Source: Secundilactobacillus collinoides DSM 20515 = JCM 1123 (GTDB lineage Bacteria; Bacillota; Bacilli; Lactobacillales; Lactobacillaceae). From it: a stretch of 64,000 nucleotides of DNA. The position numbers and the translations under genes were made by a program. Location of the stretch: positions 19,124 through 83,123 of the forward strand of contig NZ_AYYR01000014.1 in the NCBI RefSeq assembly GCF_001435975.1, in the 5' to 3' direction. The notes below the pieces were generated by a model. The model made no database searches, was not told where the DNA came from, and worked only from the letters and a program-made list of their open reading frames with translations. Shown here in pieces: positions 18,425 through 26,953 of the stretch (its first letter is position 1; each line of letters begins with the position of its first letter).

Positions 18425-18552
18425 AGAGTAGAGCCAGGCGTCTAAGGGGCGGCGCCTAACGGACTTTGAGCCCAAAAGCCCGAGCCTGATTTTTGGGCTC
18501 AGAATCCGTTAGGCTGTTGGCCCTTGCCTTGAGGAGCTCGTTTCAACTCGAG
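18425..18552 (-). repeat. intergenic long-hairpin element, copy D (reverse orientation)
   Basis: This copy reads on the minus strand, from GAGTTGAAACGAGCTCC to GGCTCTACTC. Its arms (GCCTAACGGATTCTGAGCCC and GGGCTCAAAGTCCGTTAGGC) differ in sequence from the other copies but pair with each other. It is oriented toward usp and ends about 80 bases before its start. Confidence 0.8.
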
Positions 18553-18797
18553 GACCGGAGCGTAGTGAGAAGATGAACTTTTCAGAAAATAAAAGGTGAC
18601 GCTTACCGAAGATGGCAGCGACAACATCTTTCAGAATAATTAAAACACGGCGCCAACAATAAAGCAGCCTGCCGATCACTTTCAGAAAATAGGCTTCAAT
18701 GATCCGCTCAAGCGCCACAACAAATCAAGCCAAATAAAAAACGTTCAAGGCCAGACGCCCCAAACGTTAAAAATTAATAAACGCGCTTTCGCAACTA
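18553..18797. other. intergenic stretch between the small membrane protein gene and the repeat
   Basis: About 245 bases with no convincing gene. A frame on the minus strand (18509-18718) runs through the repeat and is not believable. TTTCAGAA occurs three times (18579, 18630, 18678) at spacings near 50 bases, of unknown meaning. Confidence 0.35.
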
Positions 18798-19088
18798 TTA
18801 CTTAACTTTCGGAAAGAAGCTCACAAGCATCAGCTGCACACCAACAATGTCCGCCACGCCAAGAAAGAGTGCGACACAGATAAAGATGGTGTTTTGACTG
18901 ATCGTAGCCGCTGCGGCGACGATTCCCAAAATAATCAGCGAATAGCCGCCGAATTTAATTACCCCAGATAAAGGTTTGTTTTCTTCGGGATGGAAAATCA
19001 AAAATGATTTATGTTGGTGCGCCAGGAAGAACCCGCCAATAAAAAAGGTCAGCAGGGTGTAAATAATCATCAGTATGGTGATGGCCAA
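18798..19088 (-). CDS. small membrane protein of unknown function
   Basis: A 96-residue protein with three hydrophobic segments (near residues 3-22, 45-66 and 68-92) and a short charged stretch (HQHKSFLIFHPEENKPLSG) between the first two. I do not recognise it with confidence; a DUF3899-like identity is possible. The start is the TTG at 19088, with GGAGG eight bases upstream. A longer frame beginning at 19157 would translate the terminator hairpin of the upstream RNA and is rejected. It lies between the 6S-like RNA and usp on the same strand, where the Lacto-usp motif description places a hypothetical gene. Confidence 0.7.
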   Translation of the reverse strand: MAITILMIIYTLLTFFIGGFFLAHQHKSFLIFHPEENKPLSGVIKFGGYSLIILGIVAAAATISQNTIFICVALFLGVADIVGVQLMLVSFFPKVK

Positions 19089-19120
19089 AATAAAAACCTC
19101 CAAATTCGCTCTTAACAAAG

Positions 19121-19362
19121 AAAAAGGCTGGCTTACAAGGTGCAAGCCAGCCCTCAAAGTGTTGCCACTTTGAAAGATCTAATAGTGCCGTTAATTGCCC
19201 GATAGGTTTTGGCCCGCTTGTAAGCAGGTGGGACGGACAGGTCATGTCTTTGACTACCAAGTGATAAGGCCTGTCATCGCCATGAACATCTACCCATGTC
19301 CCAATGTAAAACTAATTGTTCGGCAAACACGTATGATGGGCAAGGCGAACACCCTAGAACTC
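19121..19362 (-). ncRNA. ssrS: 6S RNA candidate (matches the setting of the Lacto-usp motif)
   Basis: This minus-strand transcription unit has its own promoter (TTGTCA, 17 bases, TAACAT at 19397-19369) and its own terminator (GGCTGGCTT / AAGCCAGCC stem at 19126-19152 with a U run), giving about 240 nt and no reading frame. The RNA can form a long rod: a closing stem pairs TTGCCC with GGGCAA, and an upper stem pairs GGGAC with GTCCC and GACAGG with CCTGTC, leaving an open middle region. 6S RNA, the RNA polymerase-binding regulator, is known in Firmicutes beside rarA. The order rarA–RNA–hypothetical–usp is as described for the Lacto-usp RNA, which I recall was later suggested to be 6S RNA. Confidence 0.72.
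19126..19152 (-). terminator. terminator of the 6S-like RNA
   Basis: Nine-base GC-rich stem with a nine-base loop, followed on the minus strand by TTTTTCTTT. It ends the RNA just before the ribosome binding site of the small membrane protein gene. Confidence 0.88.
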
Positions 19363-19368
19363 ACAAGT

Positions 19369-19397
19369 ATGTTAGCACAGAAACGCTGTTTTGACAA
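19369..19397 (-). promoter_or_regulatory. promoter of the 6S-like RNA
   Basis: On the minus strand: TTGTCA, 17-base spacer, TAACAT. It begins immediately after the rarA stop codon region. Confidence 0.78.
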
Positions 19398-19406
19398 GCT
19401 TTGTGA

Positions 19407-20678
19407 CTAGTGCCCCTGGGCCTTTCGCAATCGTGTATATTGCTCGCCAAGTGCGGTTTCAAATTTACCATTTTGTTTTGGTTCATAGTACTGGGCATTC
19501 TTGATTGGATCAGGTAAGTACTGCTGCTTGACCCAATCGTTTGGAAAACTGTGCGGATACTTGTAATCGACCCCGTGGCCGAGTTTGGCGGCTCCAGCGT
19601 AGTGGGCATCTTTCAAATGTGCCGGAATATCGCCGCCGCGACCCTTTGCCACGTCACTCATGGCAGCATCGATTGCTGCCATTCCTGAATTGGATTTCGA
19701 TGACAGACAAAGTTCGATAACCGCGTCAGCGAGCGGAATACGACCTTCAGGCAGGCCAAGATGTTCCGCGGCATAAACCGCGTTAACGACCCGTGAACAT
19801 GCTGGGGGATTGGCCAGACCAATATCTTCGTACGCAATAACCATTAACCGGCGCGCAATCGACTGCATGTCACCCGCTGTCACCAACCGAGCGAGGTAGT
19901 GCAACGCTGCATCGGTGTCGCTTCCGCGAATCGATTTTTGAAACGCAGAGATGACGTCATAGTGGGCATCACCGTCTTTATCGTGACTGAAGGCCTTTTT
20001 TTGAACGCACTCTTCAATAATCGGCAGGGTGAGGTGAATAATATCATCATCAGCCGGCGTTGATTTAGCAGCCAGTTCCAGGCCGTTGAGTGCACTTCGT
20101 AAATCCCCATTCGTGGCGGTGGTTAAAAAGGTCTCAGCATCGTCATCTAATTGAATATTCTCATCACCTAACCCGTTTTGCTTATCCGTTAAAGATCGGT
20201 TGATAGCCGTTCGAATATCGTCCGGGGTTAGTGGATGGACTTCAAAAATCTGGGTTCGACTACGGATGGCAGGATTGATGTTGATATAGGGGTTTTCGGT
20301 TGTCGCTCCGATCAGCACAATACGGCCGCTCTCTAGGTGGGGCAGCAGGAAATCCTGCTTTGTTTTATCGAGGCGGTGGATTTCATCTAATAGCAGAATG
20401 ACGGTGCCGCTCATTTTGGCTTCTTCAGCAACAATCTGTAGGTCCTTTTTTGAATCAGTTGCGGCGTTTAATTTTCGAAAAGCATACTTTGTTGACCCAG
20501 CAATCGCACTGGCAATACTGGTTTTCCCGGTTCCAGGCGGGCCGTAGAGAATCATTGAGGATAGCATTTTCGCCTGCACCATGCGGCTGATGATCTTTCC
20601 GGGGCCAACTAAGTGCTGCTGGCCGATGACGTCTTCAATTTTTTGTGGCCGCATGCGATAGGCAAGTGGTTGAGGCAA
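19407..20678 (-). CDS. rarA: replication-associated recombination protein A (AAA+ ATPase)
   Basis: A 423-residue protein of the RarA/MgsA/WHIP family, an AAA+ ATPase related to clamp-loader subunits that acts at stalled replication forks. Walker A GPPGTGKTS and Walker B LLLDEIHR are clear, with the sensor segment GATTENPYININPAIRSR. The C-terminal tetramerisation part holds the conserved DIPAHLKDAHYAGAAKLGHG and YPHSFPNDWVKQQYLP segments. I choose the TTG at 20678 since AAAGGAG lies eight bases before it; the GTG at 20687 overlaps that site. The 6S-like RNA gene follows on the same strand. Confidence 0.94.
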   Translation of the reverse strand: MPQPLAYRMRPQKIEDVIGQQHLVGPGKIISRMVQAKMLSSMILYGPPGTGKTSIASAIAGSTKYAFRKLNAATDSKKDLQIVAEEAKMSGTVILLLDEIHRLDKTKQDFLLPHLESGRIVLIGATTENPYININPAIRSRTQIFEVHPLTPDDIRTAINRSLTDKQNGLGDENIQLDDDAETFLTTATNGDLRSALNGLELAAKSTPADDDIIHLTLPIIEECVQKKAFSHDKDGDAHYDVISAFQKSIRGSDTDAALHYLARLVTAGDMQSIARRLMVIAYEDIGLANPPACSRVVNAVYAAEHLGLPEGRIPLADAVIELCLSSKSNSGMAAIDAAMSDVAKGRGGDIPAHLKDAHYAGAAKLGHGVDYKYPHSFPNDWVKQQYLPDPIKNAQYYEPKQNGKFETALGEQYTRLRKAQGH

Positions 20679-20743
20679 GTTAGTCACTCCTTTCAGTGAA
20701 CAATAGAAACGTCGTCAAACCGAAGTCGACGACGTTGGTGATG

Positions 20744-21208
20744 CTATAATCCAAATCGGTGTTTGAGTTTATCAATCATGGAATGCGGTTGTTTCGGCGT
20801 ATCAGTGTTGGCCGGTTTGTCTGGATACTTGTCGCTAGCAGCAATCGGGTACACATTGATGGCCGTTTTAGCAACGACGACAAAACCAGCACTGTCTGGC
20901 TGATGCGGATAAAACTCGTCTGAAACGATGGTGAATTTCGTGCCAGCCTTACTGGCGATACCCATATAGGGTGCAAGCTCGGCAGCTTCGAGGTGGCCAT
21001 TGAAGATGACCTGGTAGTCCGGGTTTGCCTTGATCTCCTGATTGAGGGCATCTTGGAATTGTTTAGCGCGGATCTGCTGGACAGAAACCAGCAGGGAGAC
21101 GCGTTCACGAAAGGTCCCCAAGTATTGACGCTGCTCATCCGGGTGCAACATTGGCGTCCCGTAAATGGCATTGTCAAGGTGGGCACTCATTTGATCTTTT
21201 TCTGGCAT
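20744..21208 (-). CDS. yueI: DUF1694 protein (YueI family)
   Basis: A 154-residue soluble protein. The opening HLDNAIYGTPMLHPDEQRQYLGTFRERV and the middle segment FNGHLEAAELAPYMGIASKAG are typical of YueI/DUF1694 proteins, which belong to the same broad fold as ribosomal protein eL30/eL8-like binders. The function is unknown. It starts 66 bases upstream of rarA and probably shares its transcript. A TATACT with an upstream TG lies on the minus strand at 21240-21245. Confidence 0.85.
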   Translation of the reverse strand: MPEKDQMSAHLDNAIYGTPMLHPDEQRQYLGTFRERVSLLVSVQQIRAKQFQDALNQEIKANPDYQVIFNGHLEAAELAPYMGIASKAGTKFTIVSDEFYPHQPDSAGFVVVAKTAINVYPIAASDKYPDKPANTDTPKQPHSMIDKLKHRFGL

Positions 21209-21291
21209 ACATCGTCAACCTTTCCTTCTTAGTCCATCTAGTATAACATAGGTTTCAGGCTTAATCGAAGTTAACGATAGGAGTGACAGCT

Positions 21292-21891
21292 GTGTTTAAT
21301 CAAGAGGATTTTGACGTGTTTAAGGACCAAACATTACCGGGACGGATGGCCGGAGTCCGTGGGGTGATCGATCCTAAATTTGAAGCCATCGCCCCAGTCA
21401 TCAAGGAGGCACTGCAGCAAAGTGCGCCAGTGGCTGATCATATTGCTAAACATTTACGCCGGTTCAAGAATCCGCCGATGAATACTTGGATCGCGTTTAA
21501 CCAAAATCCACGGGGTTATAAAATGACACCACATCTCATGCTGGGGTTCTGGGATGATCGGCTATTTTTATGGCTGGGGACATTAGCCGAGGCATCCGAC
21601 CGAGAGTTGATGATTACTCGGTGGCAAACTTTATTGCCGGACTTGGTCAAGTTACCTGCTGGGTTTGAAATCAGCCCTGATCATATGGCCAAAAAGAGCA
21701 CGACGGCAACGATGGCCGGGCTGAAGCAACAACTCGACCGCTATGAAACCGTGAAACAGGCTGACTTTATGGTTGGGCGGCAGTGGTTTAAGGACGATGC
21801 GGTTTTTCAGCACCCCAAGGACTTGAAACAAATATTGATTGAGACGACGCAGCAGCTGGCACCATTCTACACAGCATTGAACGCCGATTAA
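21292..21891 (+). CDS. DUF1054 protein (YktB family)
   Basis: A 199-residue soluble protein. The segments FKDQTLPGRMAGVRGVIDPKF, PPMNTWIAFNQNPRGYKMTPH and GFWDDRLFLWLGTLAE follow the DUF1054/YktB pattern. The role is unknown. The start is the GTG at 21292 because TAGGAG is centred eight bases upstream; the GTG at 21283 overlaps it. It is transcribed divergently from yueI, with paired -10-like sequences in the short gap (TATAAC at 21242-21247 on +). Confidence 0.85.
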   Translation: MFNQEDFDVFKDQTLPGRMAGVRGVIDPKFEAIAPVIKEALQQSAPVADHIAKHLRRFKNPPMNTWIAFNQNPRGYKMTPHLMLGFWDDRLFLWLGTLAEASDRELMITRWQTLLPDLVKLPAGFEISPDHMAKKSTTATMAGLKQQLDRYETVKQADFMVGRQWFKDDAVFQHPKDLKQILIETTQQLAPFYTALNAD

Positions 21892-21908
21892 TCACTGGAG
21901 GAGAGAAA

Positions 21909-22070
21909 ATGACAACACTTCTTGGTCTTTTCCTGATCTTAATGCTCATTGTGATCGTGATCGGGTCCATTCAAGGCAATCGTCAGGTCATTATCATTGG
22001 GATGATTGGGCTGGGCGTACTAGTAGTTGTGGCTGTATTCTTACTGGTTGTGGGCATCCCCAACATCTAG
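21909..22070 (+). CDS. small hydrophobic membrane protein, 53 residues
   Basis: A short gene with a strong GGAGGAGA ribosome binding site seven bases before its ATG. The product has two hydrophobic helices (about residues 3-19 and 26-50) joined by GSIQGNRQ. It starts 17 bases after the DUF1054 stop and is followed by a terminator, so it looks like a real second gene of that operon. I do not recognise a family; small two-helix membrane proteins of this type are often annotated only as hypothetical. Confidence 0.78.
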   Translation: MTTLLGLFLILMLIVIVIGSIQGNRQVIIIGMIGLGVLVVVAVFLLVVGIPNI

Positions 22071-22086
22071 GACAGTCAAAAACAGC

Positions 22087-22123
22087 AAAAAAAAGCAACC
22101 TGCCAAATGGCAAGTTGCTTTTT
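22087..22123. terminator. bidirectional terminator between the small membrane gene and rpsD
   Basis: AAAAAGCAACCTGCCA / TGGCAAGTTGCTTTTT stem with flanking A and T runs, shared by convergent genes. Confidence 0.92.
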
Positions 22124-22139
22124 GAGTTGACGCGGAAGA

Positions 22140-22748
22140 CTATAGCTTGTTGTAGTATTCAACGATAAGTGATTCGTCGATATCAGCATCAAGTTCTTCA
22201 CGTTGTGGTAACCGTGTTAATTGGCCTTCAAGCTTGTCGGCGTCGAATTCAACGTATTGAGGACGACCAACGACTGCTTCAACAGCGTCCTTGATGATTT
22301 GCATATCCTTGGACTTTTCACGAACACTAACAACTTGTCCTGGCTTAACTTCGTATGAAGGAATATCCACACGCTTGCCATCAACAGTGATGTGACCGTG
22401 GTTAACCAATTGACGAGCTTGGCGACGAGTAGTAGCCAAACCTAAACGGTAAACAACGTTGTCCAAACGACGTTCGAGCAAGATCATGAAGTTAACACCA
22501 TGCTTGCCTTCACGGATTTTACCGGCACGAACGAACAAGTTCTTGAATTGACGTTCAGTTAAGCCGTAAGTGAACCGTAACTTTTGCTTTTCGCGAAGTT
22601 GCGTCCCATATTCAGACAACTTTTGACGACGGCCTTGACCGTGATCGCCAGGAGCGTATGGACGACGAGCTAATTCTTTACCAGTCCCTGAAAGGGAAAT
22701 ACCAAGACGACGTGAAATGCGCCAGCTTGGGCCTGTATAACGTGACAT
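22140..22748 (-). CDS. rpsD: 30S ribosomal protein S4
   Basis: A 202-residue primary 16S rRNA-binding protein that starts 30S assembly. The N terminus [20 protein letters not shown] and the S4 RNA-binding domain ([27 protein letters not shown]) are unmistakable. The start at 22748 has GGAGG upstream; the longer frame from 22820 is not used. It is a stand-alone gene, as in Bacillus, where S4 represses its own mRNA. About 170 bases of leader lie between its promoter and start (see separate entry). Confidence 0.97.
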   Translation of the reverse strand: MSRYTGPSWRISRRLGISLSGTGKELARRPYAPGDHGQGRRQKLSEYGTQLREKQKLRFTYGLTERQFKNLFVRAGKIREGKHGVNFMILLERRLDNVVYRLGLATTRRQARQLVNHGHITVDGKRVDIPSYEVKPGQVVSVREKSKDMQIIKDAVEAVVGRPQYVEFDADKLEGQLTRLPQREELDADIDESLIVEYYNKL

Positions 22749-22929
22749 AAATTGAATCCTCCAATGATTTTTAGTTGGAGTAAAATAATTCTTCGTAAGC
22801 ACAGTATTCGTGCAGATCACTTTGCAGGTTTCGCCCTGTGCAGCCGCAGGTTACTAACTGAACCACCAAGTGGGCAGTGACCTGTTGACGAGCTTACCGC
22901 TTACCGCCGCATTATTTTACACAAAGAGT
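22749..22929 (-). promoter_or_regulatory. rpsD leader, possible S4 autoregulatory RNA
   Basis: The leader between the promoter and rpsD is long and structured, with complementary GC-rich pieces (GCGGCGGTAAGCGG, CTGCCCACTTGGTGG, GCGGCTGCAC). Bacillus rpsD is controlled by S4 binding to its leader. That this leader does the same is inference; I could not match a defined consensus. Confidence 0.5.
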
Positions 22930-22959
22930 AGTGTACCTCGAAACGCTAGTCAATGTCAA
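22930..22959 (-). promoter_or_regulatory. rpsD promoter
   Basis: Minus strand TTGACA, 18-base spacer, TACACT. It overlaps the 3' end of the upstream sulfoxide reductase gene. Confidence 0.8.
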
Positions 22960-23413
22960 TGTGTGTGAGCAAAATGTCAGCAAACTGTTCAAGTTCAGCT
23001 TGGTCGTCAGTGGTAAAACGCGAAAGCTTTGGTGAATCAATGTCCATGACGCCGATTTTTTTGCCGTCCTTGATCAATGGTACGACAATTTCGGAGTTGC
23101 TGGCTGAATCGCAGGCAATGTGGCCAGGAAATTCATGAACGTTTTCAACGACTAAGGTTTTTTCTTCTTTAAAAGCTGTCCCGCAGACGCCATTGCCGAT
23201 TTTAATATGCACACAGGCAACGTTTCCCTGGAAGGGTCCGAGCATCAATTCATCGGTGTCTTCCTGGTAGAGATAAAAGCCGGCCCAGTTAATATCCGTG
23301 AGGGATTGGTTGAGCAGGGCGGATGCGTTTGATAAGTTGGAAATCAGGTTGTGTTCGTTATACAAAAGAGCATCAATCTGTTGGTTCATTAATGATGGTG
23401 TTGCTTCTTGCAT
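22946..23413 (-). CDS. free methionine-(R)-sulfoxide reductase, GAF domain
   Basis: A 155-residue GAF-domain protein of the fRMsr type (YebR/MsrC), which reduces free methionine-R-sulfoxide with thioredoxin. The fold signature INWAGFYLYQ, LGPFQGNVACVHI, GNGVCGTAF, FPGHIACDSASNSEIVVPL and IGVMDIDSP is complete. The three cysteines of the active centre are all present (in VAC, GVC and IAC). It lies upstream of rpsD on the same strand; rpsD has its own promoter in the end of this gene. It is divergent from ezrA. Confidence 0.93.
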   Translation of the reverse strand: MQEATPSLMNQQIDALLYNEHNLISNLSNASALLNQSLTDINWAGFYLYQEDTDELMLGPFQGNVACVHIKIGNGVCGTAFKEEKTLVVENVHEFPGHIACDSASNSEIVVPLIKDGKKIGVMDIDSPKLSRFTTDDQAELEQFADILLTHIDID

Positions 23414-23472
23414 AAAATCGCCTCTTTACTATTGATTAAAACTTAAAATTCCGGTGAAGCCTTTTCACTAAC

Positions 23473-23483
23473 TATGCTATAAT
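23473..23483 (+). promoter_or_regulatory. extended -10 promoter of ezrA
   Basis: TATGCTATAAT with a poor -35, 97 bases before the ezrA start. Confidence 0.65.
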
Positions 23484-23579
23484 TTAAGCTAGGATTGATT
23501 TTAATGGCTAAATGTATAAAAAGCAAACAAAAGCGGTTCACCATACATATGAAAATGGTAAACGAAGGACGGGGATTGG

Positions 23580-25319
23580 ATGTTTAAGGTTTTCGTGGGA
23601 ATCATCATCTTAGCGATTGTAATTTATGGCGGTATTTTAATCTACCAACAGTATCTGCTGCGCCAGCTCAAAACCATTGACCAGCAGCGTCAGCAACTGG
23701 ATATTGACGGGTTGGATACAGCGGTGGCGCAAGTCAAAACGATGAGTTTGACCGGGAAGACGCTTGATCAAGTTCAGGAGTTGCTGACCGACTACACGGC
23801 ATTGAACGAAACACGCCTGCCACGGTTGAAAGCGCAACTGGATCAAGCCACTGGCAGCGCGAAACAATACCGGTTGTTAGCGACCCGCAGTAATTTGAAG
23901 AAGGCACAGGATTCATTACGGGTCACCCAAGATGCTATTGCTCAGTTAACGGACCAGATCGATGAACTCAAACAGGTGGATGAGCAGCATAAAGCTGCCG
24001 TTAAAGCCCTAGAAAAAAAGTACCAGGATCTACGCAAAACGTTGCTGGCTAAAAACTTCATGTACGGTCCAAGCATTGATGGGTTGGAAACTGAGTTAGG
24101 CACACTGGAAGATGACAACGACCGGTTTAGGGAACTGACCAGTCAAGGCGATCATGAAAAAGCAGCTCAACTTTTAGCTCAGCTCCAAAAGGATACCGAA
24201 CACCTTGAAGAAATGATCGAACAGATCCCACCATTGTACAAGAATCTGGAAACCGAATTTCCAGCACAAATCAGTGAACTGCAACAGGGGGAAGCAACCT
24301 TGAGCGCCCAAGGCTTTAAGTACCCAGAGGCTGATATGCACGACCAGATTCAGGGCTTAAACGGTGAGGTTAAGGCCGGTAAAGATGCTTTGACGCAGTT
24401 AGATATGGATAAGGTCCAGGCAAACGACACCGCGCTGACGAATAAGATCGACCACTTTTATGACACCATGGAAAAGGAAATGGGTGCCAAGGAAAAGGTC
24501 ACGACTAACCTAGACACTCTAGCCAAGTTTATCGCCCATGCCCGGAACCAAAATACATTACTGACCCGCGAATTGGATCGGTTAAACTTAAACTACACGC
24601 TTGATCACCAAGAAGTTGAGACCGCCCGTGAGTTTAAAGAGCAGATTCGCAACTTGGATAGTGCCTATCAAGCAGATATTGAAGCCATCCAAAGTAATCA
24701 GGCTGTGTATACGCAAGTGTTAGCCCGTCAAACGCAAGCGGAACACGATCTGCAGCAAATTGAAGAGCAGCAGCAGACAATCAACACTGCTGTCTCAGGG
24801 TTGGTTAAGGAAGAACAACAGGCACGTGATACGCTGCAACAATTTGAGCTGCGGCAACACGGGTTACGACGTCAGGTGGAAAATTTAAATCTGCCAGGCG
24901 TCTCTAAGACCTACCTTGACTACTACAATGTGGTGCGCGATGAGATTGCCAAACTTAACGATGATATCAACCAGGTCCAAATTAATATGGAAGAGATCAC
25001 AAAACAGTTGATCATGATTCAGTCTGATTTGGACATCTTGGCTGAGAAGACGACCGATCTTGTCGACAGCGCTGAGTTATCTGAACAGTTGATCCAGTAC
25101 GCTAACCGGTATCGGCTGACCCACGATGAAGTTGCGAAAGCCAGTCAGGAAGCTCAGCGGTTATTTGATCAGGAATTTGATTACGCAAAGAGTCTTGAGA
25201 CGATTGCCACCGTTTTGGATCAGGTTGAACCCGGTTCTTATAAGCGGTTAGAGGATAATTATTACCACCAAAAGGGGACGACTAAGAAACCGGAACCTGA
25301 GGCAAAAGAAGAACAGTAA
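23580..25319 (+). CDS. ezrA: septation ring formation regulator EzrA
   Basis: A 579-residue protein with one N-terminal transmembrane helix (about residues 2-20) and a cytoplasmic part that is coiled coil nearly throughout, rich in Gln, Glu and Lys. This layout and length are those of EzrA, the Firmicute protein that restrains FtsZ ring formation and links the ring to wall synthesis. The order rpsD/fRMsr–ezrA–iscS–thiI matches the Bacillus neighbourhood and supports the call. The final residues are Lys/Glu-rich. A repeat element separates it from iscS. Confidence 0.94.
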   Translation: MFKVFVGIIILAIVIYGGILIYQQYLLRQLKTIDQQRQQLDIDGLDTAVAQVKTMSLTGKTLDQVQELLTDYTALNETRLPRLKAQLDQATGSAKQYRLLATRSNLKKAQDSLRVTQDAIAQLTDQIDELKQVDEQHKAAVKALEKKYQDLRKTLLAKNFMYGPSIDGLETELGTLEDDNDRFRELTSQGDHEKAAQLLAQLQKDTEHLEEMIEQIPPLYKNLETEFPAQISELQQGEATLSAQGFKYPEADMHDQIQGLNGEVKAGKDALTQLDMDKVQANDTALTNKIDHFYDTMEKEMGAKEKVTTNLDTLAKFIAHARNQNTLLTRELDRLNLNYTLDHQEVETAREFKEQIRNLDSAYQADIEAIQSNQAVYTQVLARQTQAEHDLQQIEEQQQTINTAVSGLVKEEQQARDTLQQFELRQHGLRRQVENLNLPGVSKTYLDYYNVVRDEIAKLNDDINQVQINMEEITKQLIMIQSDLDILAEKTTDLVDSAELSEQLIQYANRYRLTHDEVAKASQEAQRLFDQEFDYAKSLETIATVLDQVEPGSYKRLEDNYYHQKGTTKKPEPEAKEEQ

Positions 25320-25537
25320 GTTTGAGTGTACGTGCCAGTTGGTGCGTACACTTTTTTTGTGAGGAAAACGGTTTGATGTTTGGTTCGGGTTTTGTGTTTG
25401 GTTGTGACGCGGGTTATTGTTCTTGCTTTGTTATGGGATTCTGCGATAGTGACGTTTTGGGATATTTTTATTTCTGCGATGGCTTGGTTGATGCAATTGC
25501 TCTAAAGACCCGGTCCTCACGGTGATTTAGCTAATTT
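25320..25537 (+). other. intergenic part upstream of repeat copy B
   Basis: No gene. A T/G-rich stretch follows the ezrA stop. A frame at 25322-25525 is Cys/Phe-rich and has no ribosome binding site, so it is not coding. The last ~40 bases (AAAGACCCGGTCCTCACGG...) are shared with the flank of repeat copy F and may belong to the element. Confidence 0.55.
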
Positions 25538-25666
25538 GGCGTCGAAACGTGTTCCGAAAGGCAAGGGGCTCCTGCGTAAGGGACTTTGACCTAAAAAGGC
25601 CGGGTCTGCCTTTTTGGGTCAAAGTCCCTTACGCTCCGCCCCTTAACCGCCTTTCTCCACACTCTA
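25538..25666 (+). repeat. intergenic long-hairpin element, copy B (best preserved)
   Basis: The clearest copy. It has an outer stem GTGT-TCC-GAAAGGC paired with GCCTTTC-TCC-ACAC, then a long near-perfect arm pair (AAGGGGC, GCGTAAGGGACTTTGACC against GGTCAAAGTCCCTTACGC, GCCCCTT) with small TCCT/TCC internal loops. It ends at CTCTA, directly before the -35 box of the iscS promoter. Confidence 0.9.
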
Positions 25667-25667
25667 C

Positions 25668-25696
25668 TTGTAACCCCACCCATTTCTCGTTATAAT
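25668..25696 (+). promoter_or_regulatory. iscS-thiI promoter abutting repeat copy B
   Basis: TTGTAA, 17-base spacer, TATAAT. The -35 begins two bases after the end of the repeat. Confidence 0.8.
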
Positions 25697-25753
25697 AAAA
25701 GCACTTTTTGATTGAAGTCGAACCAATCTAAAAATAAAGAGGCTTAGAAATTT

Positions 25754-26929
25754 ATGATTTATTTTGATAACAGTGCTACCACTAAAGCAGCACCGGAAGT
25801 TGTGGATACCTATGATAAGGTCAGCCACCAGATTTGGGGCAACCCATCCAGTCTGCACCAGTTTGGTGAACAAGCCTTTAATCTGTTGGAACAATCTCGT
25901 AAGCAGATTGCTGATCTGCTTGGGGCTTCGCAAAGCGAGATCCTGTTCACTAGCGGCGGGACTGAAGGTGACAACTGGGTCGTAAAGGGAACCGCCATCG
26001 AAAAGCGGGCGTTTGGGAATCACTTGATCACCACTGCCGTTGAACATCCGGCCATCCATAACTCAATGGAACAGCTGAAACAACTCGGCTACGAAGTGAC
26101 TTATTTGCCAGTTGACGAACACGGCCGTATCTCAATCGATGATTTGAAGAAGGCCATTCGGCCAACCACGATCCTTGTGTCTGTCATGGCCGTCAACAAT
26201 GAAATTGGGACCATTCAACCACTAAAGGAAGTGGCAGACGTGCTCAAAGACTACCCGAAGATTCATTTTCATATCGATGCTGTGCAAGGAATTGGCAAGG
26301 GCATCCAGGACATGATCATGAATGACCGGGTCGACTTTGTGACGTTCTCTGGTCACAAGTTCCATGCCCCACGCGGTATCGGATTTATTTACGCGCGTCG
26401 TGGTCGCAAGATTGCGCCATTATTGACCGGTGGCGGTCAGGAACGCAACTTGCGGAGCGGGACTGAAAACTTACCAGCCATCGCTGCAATGGCCAAGGCA
26501 TTGCGTTTGTTACTTGATAACGAACCGACTAAGGTCGACACTCAGCGTCAGATCAAAGAACGCATCTTCAATCACGTTAAGGACTTCCCACTGGTCACCA
26601 CGTTCTCAGAAGATAATGACGGGTTTGCCCCGCACATTCTCTGTTTTGCAATTCGCGGTGTTCGTGGTGAGACCATCGTTCACGCGTTTGAAGAACACGA
26701 AATCTACATTTCAACGACGAGTGCTTGCTCATCTAAGAAACATTTGGCATCCAGCACTTTGACTGCAATGCGGATTCCAGAAGAAGTCTCAACGAGTGCC
26801 ATTCGGATCTCATTGGACGAACACAACACACTGGCAGAGGCCGATGAATTTAATACGGTCTTTGATCAGCTTTACAAGCAATTTGAAAAATTGAGCAACA
26901 CTTCTGCTGACGAACCAGCGAAAGCTTAA
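25754..26929 (+). CDS. iscS: cysteine desulfurase (class V aminotransferase)
   Basis: A 391-residue PLP enzyme that takes sulfur from cysteine as a persulfide. The PLP-lysine motif FSGHKFHAPRGIGF (near residue 200) and the catalytic Cys loop STTSACSSKKH (near 325) are present; EFKDAVQGIGKG-like and TSGGTEGDN motifs are also in place. With thiI 24 bases downstream, it most likely supplies sulfur for 4-thiouridine in tRNA, as NifZ does in Bacillus, which has the same gene pair. AAAGAGG precedes the ATG. Confidence 0.94.
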   Translation: MIYFDNSATTKAAPEVVDTYDKVSHQIWGNPSSLHQFGEQAFNLLEQSRKQIADLLGASQSEILFTSGGTEGDNWVVKGTAIEKRAFGNHLITTAVEHPAIHNSMEQLKQLGYEVTYLPVDEHGRISIDDLKKAIRPTTILVSVMAVNNEIGTIQPLKEVADVLKDYPKIHFHIDAVQGIGKGIQDMIMNDRVDFVTFSGHKFHAPRGIGFIYARRGRKIAPLLTGGGQERNLRSGTENLPAIAAMAKALRLLLDNEPTKVDTQRQIKERIFNHVKDFPLVTTFSEDNDGFAPHILCFAIRGVRGETIVHAFEEHEIYISTTSACSSKKHLASSTLTAMRIPEEVSTSAIRISLDEHNTLAEADEFNTVFDQLYKQFEKLSNTSADEPAKA

Positions 26930-26953
26930 TTTCTAAAACAAAGGAGGGTATCT

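Noticed and set aside
18509..18718. 69-residue minus-strand frame upstream of usp
   Set aside because: It runs through repeat copy D and has no ribosome binding site.
19009..19260. 83-residue minus-strand frame between rarA and the small membrane protein
   Set aside because: It lies within the 6S-like RNA and its terminator.
25322..25525. 67-residue Cys/Phe/Gly-rich frame after ezrA
   Set aside because: No ribosome binding site, odd composition, and its end overlaps the conserved flank of a repeat element; not coding.
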